Source: Chlorokybus atmophyticus
Lineage: Eukaryota; Streptophyta; Chlorokybophyceae; Chlorokybales; Chlorokybaceae
Length of the DNA stretch: 64,000 nt
Assembly: GCA_009103225.1 (NCBI GenBank)
Contig: RHPI01001037.1
Location: forward strand, 210,157 to 274,156
Reading direction: 5' to 3'
Shown: in pieces, positions 12,114 through 24,454 of the stretch
How positions within the stretch are numbered: the first letter of the stretch is position 1
Layout: each line of letters opens with the position of its first letter
Made by a program: the position numbers and the translations under genes
Notes under the pieces: generated by a model
Told to the model about the DNA's origin: nothing
What the model saw: only the letters and a program-made list of their open reading frames with translations
Database searches by the model: none

Positions 12114-14105
12114 ATGGGCCCTTTTTTGACTACAGTTGTGCCAAAACAGACAGCGGTGGATCTGTTCACGGATGATGAAGCGGAAGGCCTTGCGGACACC
12201 GCTTTTCACCCTTCTGGCAAGCAAGCTGCAACAAGCTACAGCAACGGCGCAATCAAGGTGCGGTGGCTTCTGCCAACAAGCGCTTGACATGCACAGAACG
12301 AGCATGTCAAGCGCTTCCAAGTGACGCCAATTTAACACAATTGCATCTGTGGCCAAAGCCGGGGATGATTTTCGACGAACGATGGCGATCTAGATTGCAA
12401 CATATGACAGTCTAGACTTGAGCGCAACTGCAAGCTGACCCGTTGGCTTATGCCTGTTGGTGTCCCTTACTGTACGGAGCATGCGATGAGGGACTGCCAC
12501 CTTTCATGTGCACCGCAGGTTTGGGAACAGGATGAGAGCAGCACTGAGTCGTCGTGGCACTGTGCAGCGCAGTGGCAGGTACTGTGCCTGAGGTGCAGCA
12601 GAAATACATAAGGAAGCCATAGTAGCCACACATTGCATGCGTTTGTTGGCAACACGTTCTTAAAGGCGCGTATGCTTGATTAGCCTCGCTTCTTTGAGTA
12701 AACATTGGTCGTGATTGCAGGAGGAAAGGGGTGAGATTGTGCGTCTCACCTGGTGCCCACCAGCATATGGACATGCATTGGTAATGTGTGTTGTCGATGG
12801 CTCTGTGGTTATCCGGGCCGACTCAGCATTGCGAGGTCAGGCATCATCCTGCATAAGCATATGCATGTCCAGCTGTCCATGCTGAGCAACTGGTGTTGGC
12901 AGAGCCCGAGTCGTTAGGCGATGAGATGATGGAGGATGACCCACAACATCACTGGAAGCTGATCGCAGTGCTGCAGGATAGCCGCAAGGCTGTGGTGGAT
13001 GCAGCATTTGCCCCCGCACAGCTAGGCTGTTGGCTGGTGAGAGAGTGCAGTGTTGAAATCTATGTCATATAAAGCTGCATGCTGGTGTGTGGCTGAGGTG
13101 TCTACCACTACTACGCAGGCAACTGCTTCATCAGATGGTTGGGTGCGGGTTTACAAGCCCACGGATGTGCTTGACATTCAGAAGTGGCGGTTGCAGGTTT
13201 GGCTGCTCTTGTGAGGCCAGTCAATTTTATGTACATGTTAGCGTGCATGTGAGCTTGTATGGTTAAGGAGTCAAATGCTTGTCCTCTGTGTGGTCTCAGC
13301 AACAATTTGAGGCTTGTCCAAGTGGCAGCTGCACCAGTCTGAGTTGGAGACCCACGCTAACGCCAGGGCTGCCTCCCATGCTTGCAGTGGGGTGCTCAGA
13401 TGGCACAGCGACAGTAAGCGCATGCTTCCTGCACATGTCCTGTACCCAAGCTTCAAAGTAGTGATTGTGGTTTCGCGCAGATGTGGGGTTTTAAAGCGCC
13501 GCTGGGCCGGTGGTTGCTGCTAACAACCTTGACGGGCCATCCAGCACAGGTCACCAGCATTTCCTGGGCTCCAAACATGGGCAGGTTGGTCTCAATGATG
13601 CATGTATGCAGTACTGCATCATTGCTTGGCGATGCTGAGCATCTCATGCAGCAATCAATGCAGTTGCGTGCACCTCGAGCTTGCCGGTGCATGATAGCCT
13701 TGGACGGTACGTTCCAACCAGTACTTGCTGTTGACAGGTCATTAGAGCTGATTGCCGTGGCATCAGGTGAATCAGTCCACCTTTGGCAAGTGCAACTAGA
13801 CCGACGTACGCTCACAGAGGCCAAGCTGCATGTCACTGCTAAACATGAACAGATCGCAGTGTTTGACGACCACCACAGTAAGGTGAGGTGCTTCTGCGCA
13901 CTTTGATGATGTTAATTGGGTTGATCCTGATGGAGAGAGGTTTTGTGATTAGGTATGGAAGGTGGAGTGGAACTTTGTTGGTAACACCCTCGCTTCTTCT
14001 GGAGAAGACGGCCAGATCCGGCTGTGGGTTGCAAACGTGCTTGGGGAGTGGGGCCCTCTCGCAACTCTGACGGCCCAAGCGCGCGCACACACAGAAGCGC
14101 CCTAA
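12114..14105 (+). CDS. SEH1: WD40 nucleoporin SEH1 (also a GATOR2/SEA subunit in other eukaryotes)
   Basis: Seh1 is a six-bladed beta-propeller of the Nup107-160 (Y) complex of the nuclear pore and of the SEA/GATOR2 complex. Exons: 12114-12258, 12519-12578, about 12721-12836, about 12887-13036, about 13119-13197, about 13301-13411, about 13481-13584, about 13739-13882, and the final exon ending at TAA 14105. Translated segments follow the WD pattern: TAFHPSGKQAATSYSNGAIK then VWEQDESS, GEIVRLTWCPPAYGHALVMC, VVDAAFAPAQLGCWL, ATASSDGWVRVYKPTDVLDI, LAVGCSDGTAT, LTGHPAQVTSISWAPNMGR, VWKVEWNFVGNTLASSGEDG and QIRLWVANVLGEW. I preferred Seh1 to Sec13 because of the GxLLA-type blade order and the long insert (QLVLAEPESLGDEMMEDDPQ). 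The start ATG is tentative, and a short first exon near 11830 is possible. The gene is convergent with the GH3 gene. Confidence 0.83.
12278..12316. repeat. Perfect 15-bp-arm palindrome in SEH1 intron 1
   Basis: AAGCGCTTGACATGC at 12278-12292 is followed by a 9-nt loop and its exact reverse complement at 12302-12316. The position is just after the 5' splice site of the intron that begins at 12259. Confidence 0.85.
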
Positions 14106-14695
14106 AACAAACACAGTGTACCTGTACCATATAACACTGTTGCTTGGCAAATCAGTATTGTCCAACAGTTGCTGCTTGACGCTGCTGGTAGCTGGAAGAA
14201 CGCTGACAATGATGTGAGCCCAGTTGAGCAACGGTGCACTTGCGGCTTGTGTTTGTAATCCATGCCAAGTGCGGTGAGCATTGCTTCAACATCAGCACTG
14301 TCAATGAGGTTGAAAGGGAAACTACTCTAGCGTCTTCATCTGTGACCACTTGGCAACATACATCCTCGCCATCCCTAGGGCACCTCGTGCCTAGATCCTG
14401 AGAAGCCAATTGCAGAGCAGTGCTGATGCACTCACCCCGGCGCGCAAGACAGTGGACTCTGCAAGTACCGCGCGCACGCATGCGGACACAATCTCAGGCG
14501 CAGATTATCTATGTACTAACAACTAAGCTCAACGTGTTGAGTACACAAAAATTGACACTATGACAATGTACTGCAAGAGATTTTTACTTATCTCCACTAT
14601 CAACGTGCCAGTGTTGCAACTCCTTTTCATGCCTGGCACAACCGTCTCAAGTGTTTACGACACCCAGTTCGCAACTGGATGTGCACGCCCACTAC
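14106..14695. other. Convergent 3' intergenic region
   Basis: Lies between the SEH1 stop and the GH3 stop. It contains TGTAC motifs at 14117-14121 and 14123-14127, possible cleavage/polyadenylation elements, and no recognisable gene. Confidence 0.5.
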
Positions 14696-17600
14696 TCAGC
14701 TGACCGTGAAGCTTGCTGCTGTATTGCTGCCACCGACCCTCACGAAGAAGGTGCCCGGTTCCAAGACAACAGTGTTGGTATCCGGATTGTAATAGCTCAT
14801 GTCGGCAAAGAAGAGGGTGAATGAAACAGATATGATTTTGCCGGCAGTGACATCCGCCAGCCTGCTGAAGCGGCGCAGCATGCTGACCTCGGGTGTGACA
14901 GCCGAGCGCGTGCCCTGATTAATGTACAATAGCACCACAAATGAGCCTGTGCGCGTGCCAGTGTTCTTCACTGTGAAGCTCACTGTCACAGTGCCTCCCA
15001 CATTAATTGCGGTGGGCGTCACAACAGGGTTGGACACAACCCAAGTGGTGTAACTGAGGCCAGTGCCAAACGCGAACTCAACCTGCGCGCAAATGAACAC
15101 AAATATAAGCACTTCATGACGTATGTTACACTCGCATGATTGCCATTTCGTGGCCCTAGAGCACTTACAGGGCAGTTGGCCAGCGCTCCAGTTGGACCCG
15201 GCACACATGTGTTCTCGTAGACCTTGTGGTAGTAGGGCACAGCAACTTCCACGCTGTTCCTCGGGTAAGTGTATGGCAGGCGACCGCTTGGGTTGATGAT
15301 GCCATACAGCACTTCAGCGATGGCTTCACCACCATCCGGCCCAGGAACACCAGCCTGCACATACCATGGAGTTAAGCACCACGCAAGCTGCAATTGAGAT
15401 CTTGCACGCAATGGTGATGCTTCAACCCACCTGCAAAACTGCCAAAGCGCCATCCGTCTGTCCGGCAGTGAGTCGAGGACGGCCTTCGATCAGAACAACC
15501 GCCACTGGCTTGCCTGTGGCAATCATTGAAGCCACCAGCTGCAGCTGACCGTCAGGCAGTTCCAGGGCATTGATGTTTCCTGCAGTACCCCATATGAGAG
15601 ATAGCTCTCTCATAACTACAACTCAGATTAATATCATGTCAAAGTGCTCACACCTCCTATTTCAAAGTACGGGGCCTCTCCCAAGCAAACAATGATCGCT
15701 GCTGCGCTAGAAGCTGCAGCATTGGCACCTGTGTAGTTACCAACAAGTCAACGTGTCAGGACTGCAATAGAAGTGATCCAGACATTGCCACAGACAAGCA
15801 TGAACTGACGCGCAATGTGAACATTCTCAGCTTACCGGCAATGTCAAGGTTGGACCCGTCTATGGCGCAGCCCTGCTGGTATTTGACATTGGCTGCACCG
15901 CCAAGGGCAGCCATTGCTTGAAAGATTGTCGAACCATAAGTGAAGCTTGACTCGGAGGGTGCGCCCGTGGCGCTGAAAGTCCAAGGCCCAGATTGATACG
16001 TGAGGCTGTTGCCGGTGGGCCCGACTACAAGCACCTTTGTGGCCAAAGCTAGAGGCAGCATGGGCTTGGTTGTGCCAGAGACCACATTGTTTCTGAGCAG
16101 GACAATAGACTGGCGAACAGCGTCGAGCACTGTCTTGCGGTCCGCACCACTGCCGACACTGTTGATCTGTGTATGCAATGAGTAGTTGCTGGGCCACTGG
16201 TCAACAAGTTTAATGAGGTTGCAAGTACAACAGTGGTATGTACCTGCGCGGCAGAAGGTGTAGGCAAACCAGTGCCAGTAAGGAGCCCCAGATTCTTCTT
16301 CAGCTGCAGTATGCGACCAACGGAGGTGTCGATTCTAGACTGTGGAACAACACCTGCCGCGATTAGGTCCAAAATGTAGCCACCAACGGTGCGATCGCTC
16401 CCCACCACCATCATGTCAACGGTGGAGGACTGCAGAACCAATGATTGTTCATTGTTAACATATACCTTAAACACTGGACTGCACACGCATGCCTAGCAGT
16501 GTGTGTCGCAACAAGGTTGTCATAGCTCATAAGGCTTGCCAAGCTCCTACCTGCATGGTGAGGCGTGCAGCGTCCGATGCATTTGCAGCAACCTTGTGAA
16601 AGCGAATAAAGTATGAGTTCGCCTCAGCATACTCAGCTATGACAGGCCCATTGAACTTCAGCTGGTTTCGCAGAATCTGCAGCACAGACACGCTGTTATA
16701 TGAGGGCACTAGTCATATGAAAAGTGCTGATTACGGCTGCAGCAACCAGGTAATGCAGCAAGGGTGCTCACGTTTGTAGTATACTGCTTGGAGAGTGTCA
16801 CTGGCTGGCCATTGATCTCACTATAACCCAACTCAACGGCGCCAGCACCTGAGAAATTGGCAACATCATGTTACTTATGCTGGCGTAGTAGTGTGACATG
16901 CACCTGAAAGACAACTTACCCGCACTGATGGCAGCAGAGTACGGTGGGACATGATACTGCTGCAGGGTCTGCATGGGCAGCATGGCAGGCCAGCGGTCAT
17001 GCCCAGCCTTTGCTGCACCTCCACCTAACGAGTTGCAAGTGGCATTTGTTGATGAAGCACGAGAGCAACACTTGTGTGCACAATAGGCTGCTTGTGAGAA
17101 CAAGATGGCTTACCTATCCAGTGTGCAACTGTGGCTCCATTGGAAGTCGCGGCAGTGAGAGAGGCTCCCTTCGCCCCCGTGACAAACGCCCTTGCCATCT
17201 CTCCAGTAAGGTACGGATCCTCACCAAACGTGTGTTGGAAGCGCGCCCACCCAGGGTGGACGGCAATTGTGCAAGTCGGAGCGATCATCCACTTGATGTA
17301 GGACGCGCCGTGGTCCTTTGCCACCATCTGGCCATTGAGGTTGCTCACGGTTACGTTGAAGGTCGCAGCGATGTTTGTCTGCATGGGCCAGAGGGTGGCG
17401 TCTACAACACCGTTGGCCCCGTGAAGGGCATCATAGAAGAACAACACAGGCGTCTTGGACTCCACTGAGGTGGCGACACTCTGCAAATTTTGGAGCAGGT
17501 AACGCCATGCCGCACTGGTTGGCCAGCCCGTGTTGGCAACATCTGATCAATGACAACATGCGCACATTTAGCATAAAACCCGCTGTTGAGATGTGTGCTG

Positions 17601-18219
17601 CTTGTTCACGCTGTGTTGTGCTTACTCGGTGCTCCAAAGAAGCCGCCAATGCAGTACGGCTGCGAGAGCAAGATGGTGGCTGCTGTGGCGTTGAACTCGA
17701 AGCCTCGTGGCGAAGCCGCGTCGTTGTAAATGACTGCGTCAACGTTCAGTAGAATCATCTGACCAACTTTTTGGCACGGTGTCATGCTTGCAACGGTGGC
17801 CATCACGTCCGAATCAAAAGGGTTCGCAGGGTCCCCGGGCGACTGATCCTGAAGCATCCGCCTTGGTATGGGAGCGGCTGGCATCTGCCAAACAATCATG
17901 CACAGCACATCAGTGTTCTGGGCATTGCATCCCGTACACGCACTCTATGCCAACCTGACAGGCCCTATACATGTGTATACTCATGGTCAAGTGTGCTGAC
18001 CTCAACAGAAGTGTGCTGCAGGTCGCGACCGAGGTGGACTCCGATCATGAAGACACCCCATAGCAGCAGCAAGGGCGCTCCCGCTAACACACTGGTGGGG
18101 ACCCGCCATTGGAAACGCGCTGGCGCGAACCTTGAGCGCCCGGAGTCTATAAATCCACGAGCGGCACAATTAGCCAATGACGTACCTATGGCTTCGCTAC
18201 AGCTGCAAGCCCTACACAT
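14696..18219 (-). CDS. Glycoside hydrolase family 3 (beta-glucosidase-like) protein with altered active site
   Basis: At least ten exons. The N-terminus (ATG 18219) has an uncharged segment, VPTSVLAGAPLLLLWGVFMI, acting as signal peptide or type II anchor, so the enzyme enters the secretory pathway. The TIM-barrel domain begins NPFDSDVMATVASMTPCQKV. It includes FFYDALHGANGVVDATLWP, the family hallmark HPGWARFQHTFGEDPYLTGE, AGHDRWPAMLPMQTLQQYHV and YSEINGQPVTLSK. Domain 2 follows (RQSIVLLRNNVV, LVVGPTGNSLTYQSGPWTFS, GEAIAEVLYGIINPSGRLPY). The C-terminus is a fibronectin-III-like domain (FAFGTGLSYTTWVV ... ELPGTFFVRVGG type, ending SFTVS). The nucleophile region reads GPVIAEYAE where active GH3 enzymes have GFVVSDW. 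The KHF motif reads AHW, and the GRDR arginine is His. The fold is secure. Activity is doubtful, and substrate cannot be assigned. Confidence 0.88.
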
Positions 18220-21200
18220 GCAACTGCCTTTGGCAGCTGTTTGACATGCAACACTGCAAAGGGCACTCTCTCAAGCTTGTCTACCACTTGTAGTTGTAGG
18301 TAACCGCTACCACAGCTGACCTGGGCGACAGTTTGCTACTGCAGGTTCCCATCCAATGCTTGCCTGAGTGGTGACTGTGCTTGTGATCGCTGCTCTTGTG
18401 GTTTGTCACGCTGTGAGGCTCAACAACCAACATATCGACTTGCGCTTCACCAGGCCCATAGCTGCCGATGGTCTTTGATCTCAAGAACCGCGCGCGTGGA
18501 CTGTTGGTCGCGAGCTCCGCCATCTTTGGCCAAGTAGAACTTGACGCGAGAGAAGCTTACTGTGTTAACAACAAAGCGCTACCATCTGCAAAGCAACCCC
18601 CGAAAGCGCTTGTCAACTCACAGCGGACAAAAAGACAGTCATAACATGCAGCAGAGCGACCATGCAAGAGCGGAACATATCGCGTTAGCCCTCATGAATG
18701 GATGCTGCTTTTGAGGCCTTTCACTGAAAAATGGTTTGGATCAATACATACGCACAGCAGTGGCAAGATGGACGAGAGACACCGGCACATGCTGCGATAT
18801 TAAAGTGTGCTTCGGCTCATACTGACTTCAACAACCCATGAACCCATGGGTGGATGCCAAAGACTGTCAGAGCATGCTGATACTGTGCATTTTGCTGGGC
18901 GTGTTGATGTGACATGCGGTGTGCTTACTTGAGGCCAAGACTGCAGTACAGCAGCGCTGCACTTTCATTCGCTTCAATGCCATAGAGTAGATTGTGAGGA
19001 GTAAGCATTCTTTACGGGCAGTTCGCCCACACAATTGGAACATTTGAAACGTTGACTTTCAGCGTATATGCAGTGCGGGCTGAAATGAGCTAATCAACTT
19101 GCCAAGCGACATGTACACCCTTTACAATGTTACGCAAGTAAACGCATACAAGATATGAGCAAAAGCAAGACGTACAGCTCAGTGGCACAGCACAACCAGC
19201 TGCATTGGCCTCACACAACAAGTCTCCTAAACCAGCATGCGTGCTCCTACCACTAGATTTTCTTGGCAAGCGGAAAGGGCTGGTCACCTGAACCAGCTGA
19301 ATGCCTCACCCATGCCTGGCGCCTATGTCCGCCGCCGCCGCCACCACCGCCGCTGCCGCCGTGGGAGGAATACACGGCGCAGCAAAGAACTTAGCCAGTG
19401 CGGTCAGCAAACCGGTTAGTCAAACCGCCGTTACTACATGACAAACGGCCGAAATAGGATGCAGCAGAGTTCGCAGTCTAGCGTTGTCAATTTGACTACC
19501 CGAAGAGATGATTCCCTGGTCAGCCCGTGGTCAAGTTCGACAGGGACCCGGTCAACCGTGCCTCGACATTACATTTTCAATGTCCCGATATCCGTCCCCT
19601 TCACGCCGCTTTTGCGCCGACCGGTCGTCCTCGCCGTCCAATGAGCGTGGCTCAGGGTTGCACCTGAAATGATTGCCGTCACGACCCGGCAGCCATTTGG
19701 GGTCAGCGTGCTATTCGATGGAGTCGTACCGTTCACACGTGCACGTGCGAGCGCTCGTTGCATACCAGGCATCCGTTAACAGCATTGCGTCCATCAGTGG
19801 CGCAAACCTACGGGTGCCAAGCAATATTCTGACCAATGGGCCATTAGCAATGACTCTGAAGCCAATTTGGTTCTTTTTCAGGATGAGAAAATAATGCGGC
19901 AACTCTCATTTCTACTGATTGGCTTGAAGTCTTGAGAACCACGATCTGTCTCATTTGTTGCAACTTTTCGTGCTTAAAGCACACTGTCGCGTGGCTCAAA
20001 CAGTTTTCACTAGCGTGCGGAGTCAATAAGGTTACAACAAAATATAGCATATTGTGCCACACAATACTTCGGTTGAGAAGTGATTTGCACGAACCCACAA
20101 ACTTTAGATTAACGCGCACTTTGAGTGTAACAGTTACAGTCAATAGGTTTTTGGAGATATAATAATGGCCCTCGATTGAGGTAGCGTGTTGTTTGAGATA
20201 TGAAAGTCACCTCAATTACAACATACATGTTTACATGTTCACAGCCCACGAACCTTGTGTGCATAGCCACATCTCAGATGTGACATGTGTAACTAGTGGT
20301 GCGGCTGTTTGGTTGGGCCGGCCTGCATTAAGAACTTACACATCAGGGCCGTGGAAGGCCGTGAGTGGCACCCGCGACTGTCAGACAGCCCCTCGCGACT
20401 GCCGGGCTGAGGCTGCCTCTTCTTAGCTGGGCGGCGACAATTAGCCCAAAGCCATTGGATGTACATTAGTTACATCTTGCCCGTCCAAAGCACACCCCCA
20501 CGTTATGCAATTGCTTAAAATATATGCGAATGAATGACAACATTGAGCGCATTATGTAACAACAATAAATGCTGCTGAAATGCTGGATGTGGCAGTATAT
20601 TGACAGATATTGCCGTATGTGCATGCACATGAGGACAGTTCTCCTTGACCTAAGCACTTTGGTTGAAACTAATGCGATCGGTCGATTCTTACGCAACCGA
20701 TCTAGCAGTGCATATTTTAGCATACTCGTAGTATTTCATAAACAATGACTAGTTGCTGTAATATCGCTAAACACGGTGTGTACACGGATTTATTGAGCAC
20801 AATACAATAACGTAACAACTGTGAGTTCTGATGTGAAGTCGATAAATTGTGTTTGCTTTGTGTTTGCTCTATTTATCTGGTACTATATACAAGTTGCCGC
20901 ACCGTTACGTTGCAGTGCGTCAATTTGATTACCATGTAAGTCAGGCGGTGACATCGTTAAAAACGCATTTGCTCATTACGACGTAATAAGCCGGAAGCAT
21001 CTTTTACCGCCTCGGTGACGGCGAATGAGAAACAACCGCTTTAGTGTCAAGCGCATTCTCGGCACAGCGCAACAGTTTGCCATTGGTACGAGGTTGAACG
21101 GCCCAAGAAGCTTTGAACCCATCCTACTAACAGCAATCGCACTATGTCCGTTACAAAGCGATTTCGTAAGCATATTTTAACCGATTTTGTTTGGACGACA

Positions 21201-21240
21201 GACAATGCATCGCTCGAACAAGTGTCTTTGAATACTGTAT
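18220..21240. other. Gene-poor AT-richer intergenic stretch
   Basis: No recognisable protein family. A minus frame of 80 codons at 18281-18523 (MAELATNSPRARFLRSKTIG) lies directly upstream of the GH3 gene and could be a small orphan gene or 5' exon. It has a His/Ser-rich middle but no known motif. A CCG/CCA-rich tract lies at 19331-19370. From about 19800 the base composition drops and no coding character is visible. Confidence 0.4.
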
Positions 21241-22175
21241 TTCGTCGAATGCAACCCCCCCTTCCAAACAAAGCCCCCCGTTACTATAATTTAGGAGGGG
21301 GGGTTGTATAAGAGGGGGTCCATTGTACTAGGGGGGAGTATCTATGCGCTGCGTCGCGTCAATTACACGACGTAATGTAACCCGGCGCCGTATTTGACAC
21401 CTACCCGCAGCAGTCATGAAAAACGGCGCAATAGTCTGCAGTCAAAACGCCAATGGGCCTTCCCCCTGCCAAAGCTTATGCCGGCTCGGTCAGCGCTAAG
21501 AATGGTGGAATGGCCGTTAGGTTGCGGTGGTCGCAAGTGGACGAGTATGAATGTGTTGCCGTACTGCGGTTGTCGACGTTGATGTGGGTATAAGACATGA
21601 TGGTTCCGACGGCAATGCAGCGCTGTGGATCAGTGTCGGTTGAGCGCGTTGTTCGGTCTGTACCACGCTGTCACCAGCTATTGTATATATATAGCGTGAC
21701 AGATGCAAATTGTACGATGTTTACCGTATTTCATAACGGTTGCTGCTAAGTTACTATCGTTAGAACATCGGTCACGGTACTAATAGCGCCGACCATCAGC
21801 ACTAACTTCGCACTGATCAGGGCTGCGGTCAGCCAAGGTTTTGCCGCATTTTGCGGCCTACGTCGCCATGCCTCATCGCGACCGTTTGCTTCAATCATAA
21901 ACAATCGGGCATAATCCATCCTCTCATTGGCGTCTTTACTGCTAGCGGCGGCGGCGGCAGTGGCGCCCACGGCCGTGTCAAAGCCGCGGTAATGAGCATA
22001 TTTTAGCCTTATAATGTATATAAAGTGTTGGATATTGCAATGTTTCCACCCATTTATACACCCCCCCACACCCCTGGGAATGTATTGGGGTAGGGGGTGT
22101 TCTATGACAAACAAAGCCCCCCTCTGGTATTTCAAGGAAGGGGTGTTGTAAAGGAGGGGGGTTGTATTCGACGAA
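21241..22175. mobile_element. Putative non-autonomous inverted-repeat element with C/G-rich ends
   Basis: The left end TTCGTCGAATGCAACCCCCC (21241-21260) is matched in inverted orientation by the right end GGGGGGTTGTATTCGACGAA (22156-22175). The spacing is about 935 bp. Both ends also contain a same-orientation module with CAAACAAAGCCCCCC (about 21275 and 22102) and further runs of G. No transposase-like frame lies inside, and no clear target-site duplication is seen. It may be one MITE-like element, or two truncated copies of a roughly 70-bp foldback. Confidence 0.5.
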
Positions 22176-24454
22176 TTACCATAGTGCGTGCCATAAGCAA
22201 AATGTACTTGGGTTGGTCGTGAGTAAGTGATTAACAACGGCAACATTCGTGTGCATGTGCACATGCATGTTAAATCATTTAATTGTGCCTAATGCCAACA
22301 AGTTGTTGGGACATGTTTCCATTCACTACTCATTGTTCCCCACATAACTATAGTGGGCGCGCCGCTCACTATCGGCATCCCCATAGTGATCCCGATAGGG
22401 ATAGGGATAGGAATAGAGATAGGGAGCCCTAGCGTTATCCCTATAGGGACCGAGTCACGCGTCTCGTTGACGCGGCCGTCACGTGAGATGGCGTTAGATC
22501 TGACGGCCGGGCAAGCACCATGAGTTGGGTGGCAATCCGACGGTCTAAACAGCCCCAGACCAGAGGTGCGGTGGTGAGTGTGAGCACATGCGTGGGGAGT
22601 TGTAACTTCCACACAACCATGTGACTTAAAGGTTTGACAATGAAGACACATTGTCAATGAAACAATATGCCCATGTGAGGGCATGTGTGGTGAGTTTATT
22701 GCCACACGTTGTTGGCGTGTGTGGTTCAAACGTGGCATCATAAAGCTGTAGCTCTCTTGGCCAAAAGTAAAAGTGGTAGTGTGTACATTAATTACAAGTC
22801 AATTGATGCATTGCCCTTTGACCAAGGCTTATATATGAGTGAGCAAGTGCTCACTAGTAGGAGGGCAAGCTAAGAAGCAAGCTTGCGGCATTCAAGCTAT
22901 AGTGTAAGTGCATAGGCTGACCATGTATAGCTGATGCAATTGCACACCACAAGCATGCACAGTCAAACGGCAGCACAAGGACAAGCAGCACAGCACAATG
23001 ATAAACAATGGTAGGGGCAGCTAGAGTAGACCAGGTGCATGCGCCGAGCTGAGTGCATGCGTGTGTGTGCTTGTGCATAGGAGCAAGTGCGTTTTCGAAA
23101 ACGCTCTACAAGTGGAATGTTTGAGTAGATCATTGAAGGAGGTGCCAAGCCAAGAAGAAATAGGCTATAAGAGTGCAACTAGGTGATTGGTATATTTGTT
23201 GATGTGGTTTATGTTACTAACATCGAGTTGATGTTGTTTTTGTTGAGTCACTAGTAGTCTTGCACAAGTTGAGAATAACTTGTTTGTGAGCAAGTGTCTT
23301 TTTGGTGTTAAAGTGTTGTACGAGAGCAACATGCAAGAGAGCACACATAGTGATATTTAAGTCAAGTGTTACTTATCCAGAGCTAGTGCGTAAGTGCACA
23401 AGTGTGCAACAGTGACAAGTCGAAGTGTGTCTTAGCAAGAGTGCTACACATGTGAGCAAACACATAGGTATTGCACAAGGCAAGAGTGACTTGTGTGTGC
23501 GTTGTGTCATAGCAAGAGTGCTATACACAAGTGCATTGCGAGTACATTGTCGTCACTCAAGTGTGGTATAAGCATATTTAGCTTGGGCCGGCATCATGTC
23601 ATATGTGTCGGACACGCCTTGGGGATTCTTATGTGTGATTAATAAACTTGTTGTTGACGTATACATAATCCATCAGTAACTTGATATCACATGATTGATG
23701 GAGCGTGCAGCTCCCTTAATCACTTGCCGCACGCTCCATGTCATGTACATGAATATGGGAAAGTATCAATGGCATGTGGCTCTTTTTATCGCATCGACGT
23801 TTGCTTCCACCATAGCATAGTGGTTGAGGCACCGGTGTCACACTCCAATTTACGTTGTATATGGAGCCACTTTGAAGAGAAAGCAAGGTGCGTATACTAT
23901 AGTAAAATTGCTGTCGCCAACTTGAAGCCTTTGATTTCCAATGTGCATGGCATGCACATTCATGCGGATGCATGATAATTCAGCTGATTATGCTTGATCA
24001 ATATAGTCTTTGCTCATGTGCCACACGTCAAACATGTGTGGCAGACAATCTCAATAAGAACTGCCCAATGTAGCATTCCTCTAACCGGAACCTTGCCTCA
24101 GCGTGCGTGCTGCACTTGACAAGTTGAGTGCCTACAGCGTGTCCCGCATAGCAAACACTGCGTATGCAAGGACTATTGCATCTCTCTGGTAAGACATGAC
24201 CAAAACTATGACAACAACTACAACATACAATAGCTGTGCAGCATTATGGTACAATCTACACCTACCGACATTCGTACTGTAGCACGCTCACGCTTACACA
24301 TGTACACAGTGGTGCCCTTAGGGCTATTGTCGAGTATCCCATACTGATAACTAACCTCCCTATACAAGTCGTCCCTATTTGCGAAGTGCCTGTATTCCTC
24401 AAGAACTTCCACACGTCTGCCAACTACATACTCGTAATGGTTGTAAGGATACAT
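22176..24454. other. Intergenic with simple and degenerate repeats
   Basis: Contains a GGGATA-type minisatellite at about 22390-22430 next to an ATCCCTATAGGGA palindrome, and a run of degenerate CAAGTG/CAAGAGTG-rich sequence at about 23240-23560. A 78-codon minus frame (24218-24457) follows the stop of the next gene in the same frame. No recognised gene. Confidence 0.5.
22388..22432. repeat. GGGATA-type minisatellite
   Basis: Successive units read cccgataGGGATAGGGATAGGAATAGAGATAGGGA, i.e. about six imperfect hexamers. It resembles degenerate telomere-like DNA but is not the TTTAGGG unit. Confidence 0.75.

Noticed and set aside
22388-22432. True telomeric repeat
   Set aside because: The unit is GGGATA-like and short, not TTTAGGG, and the position is internal.
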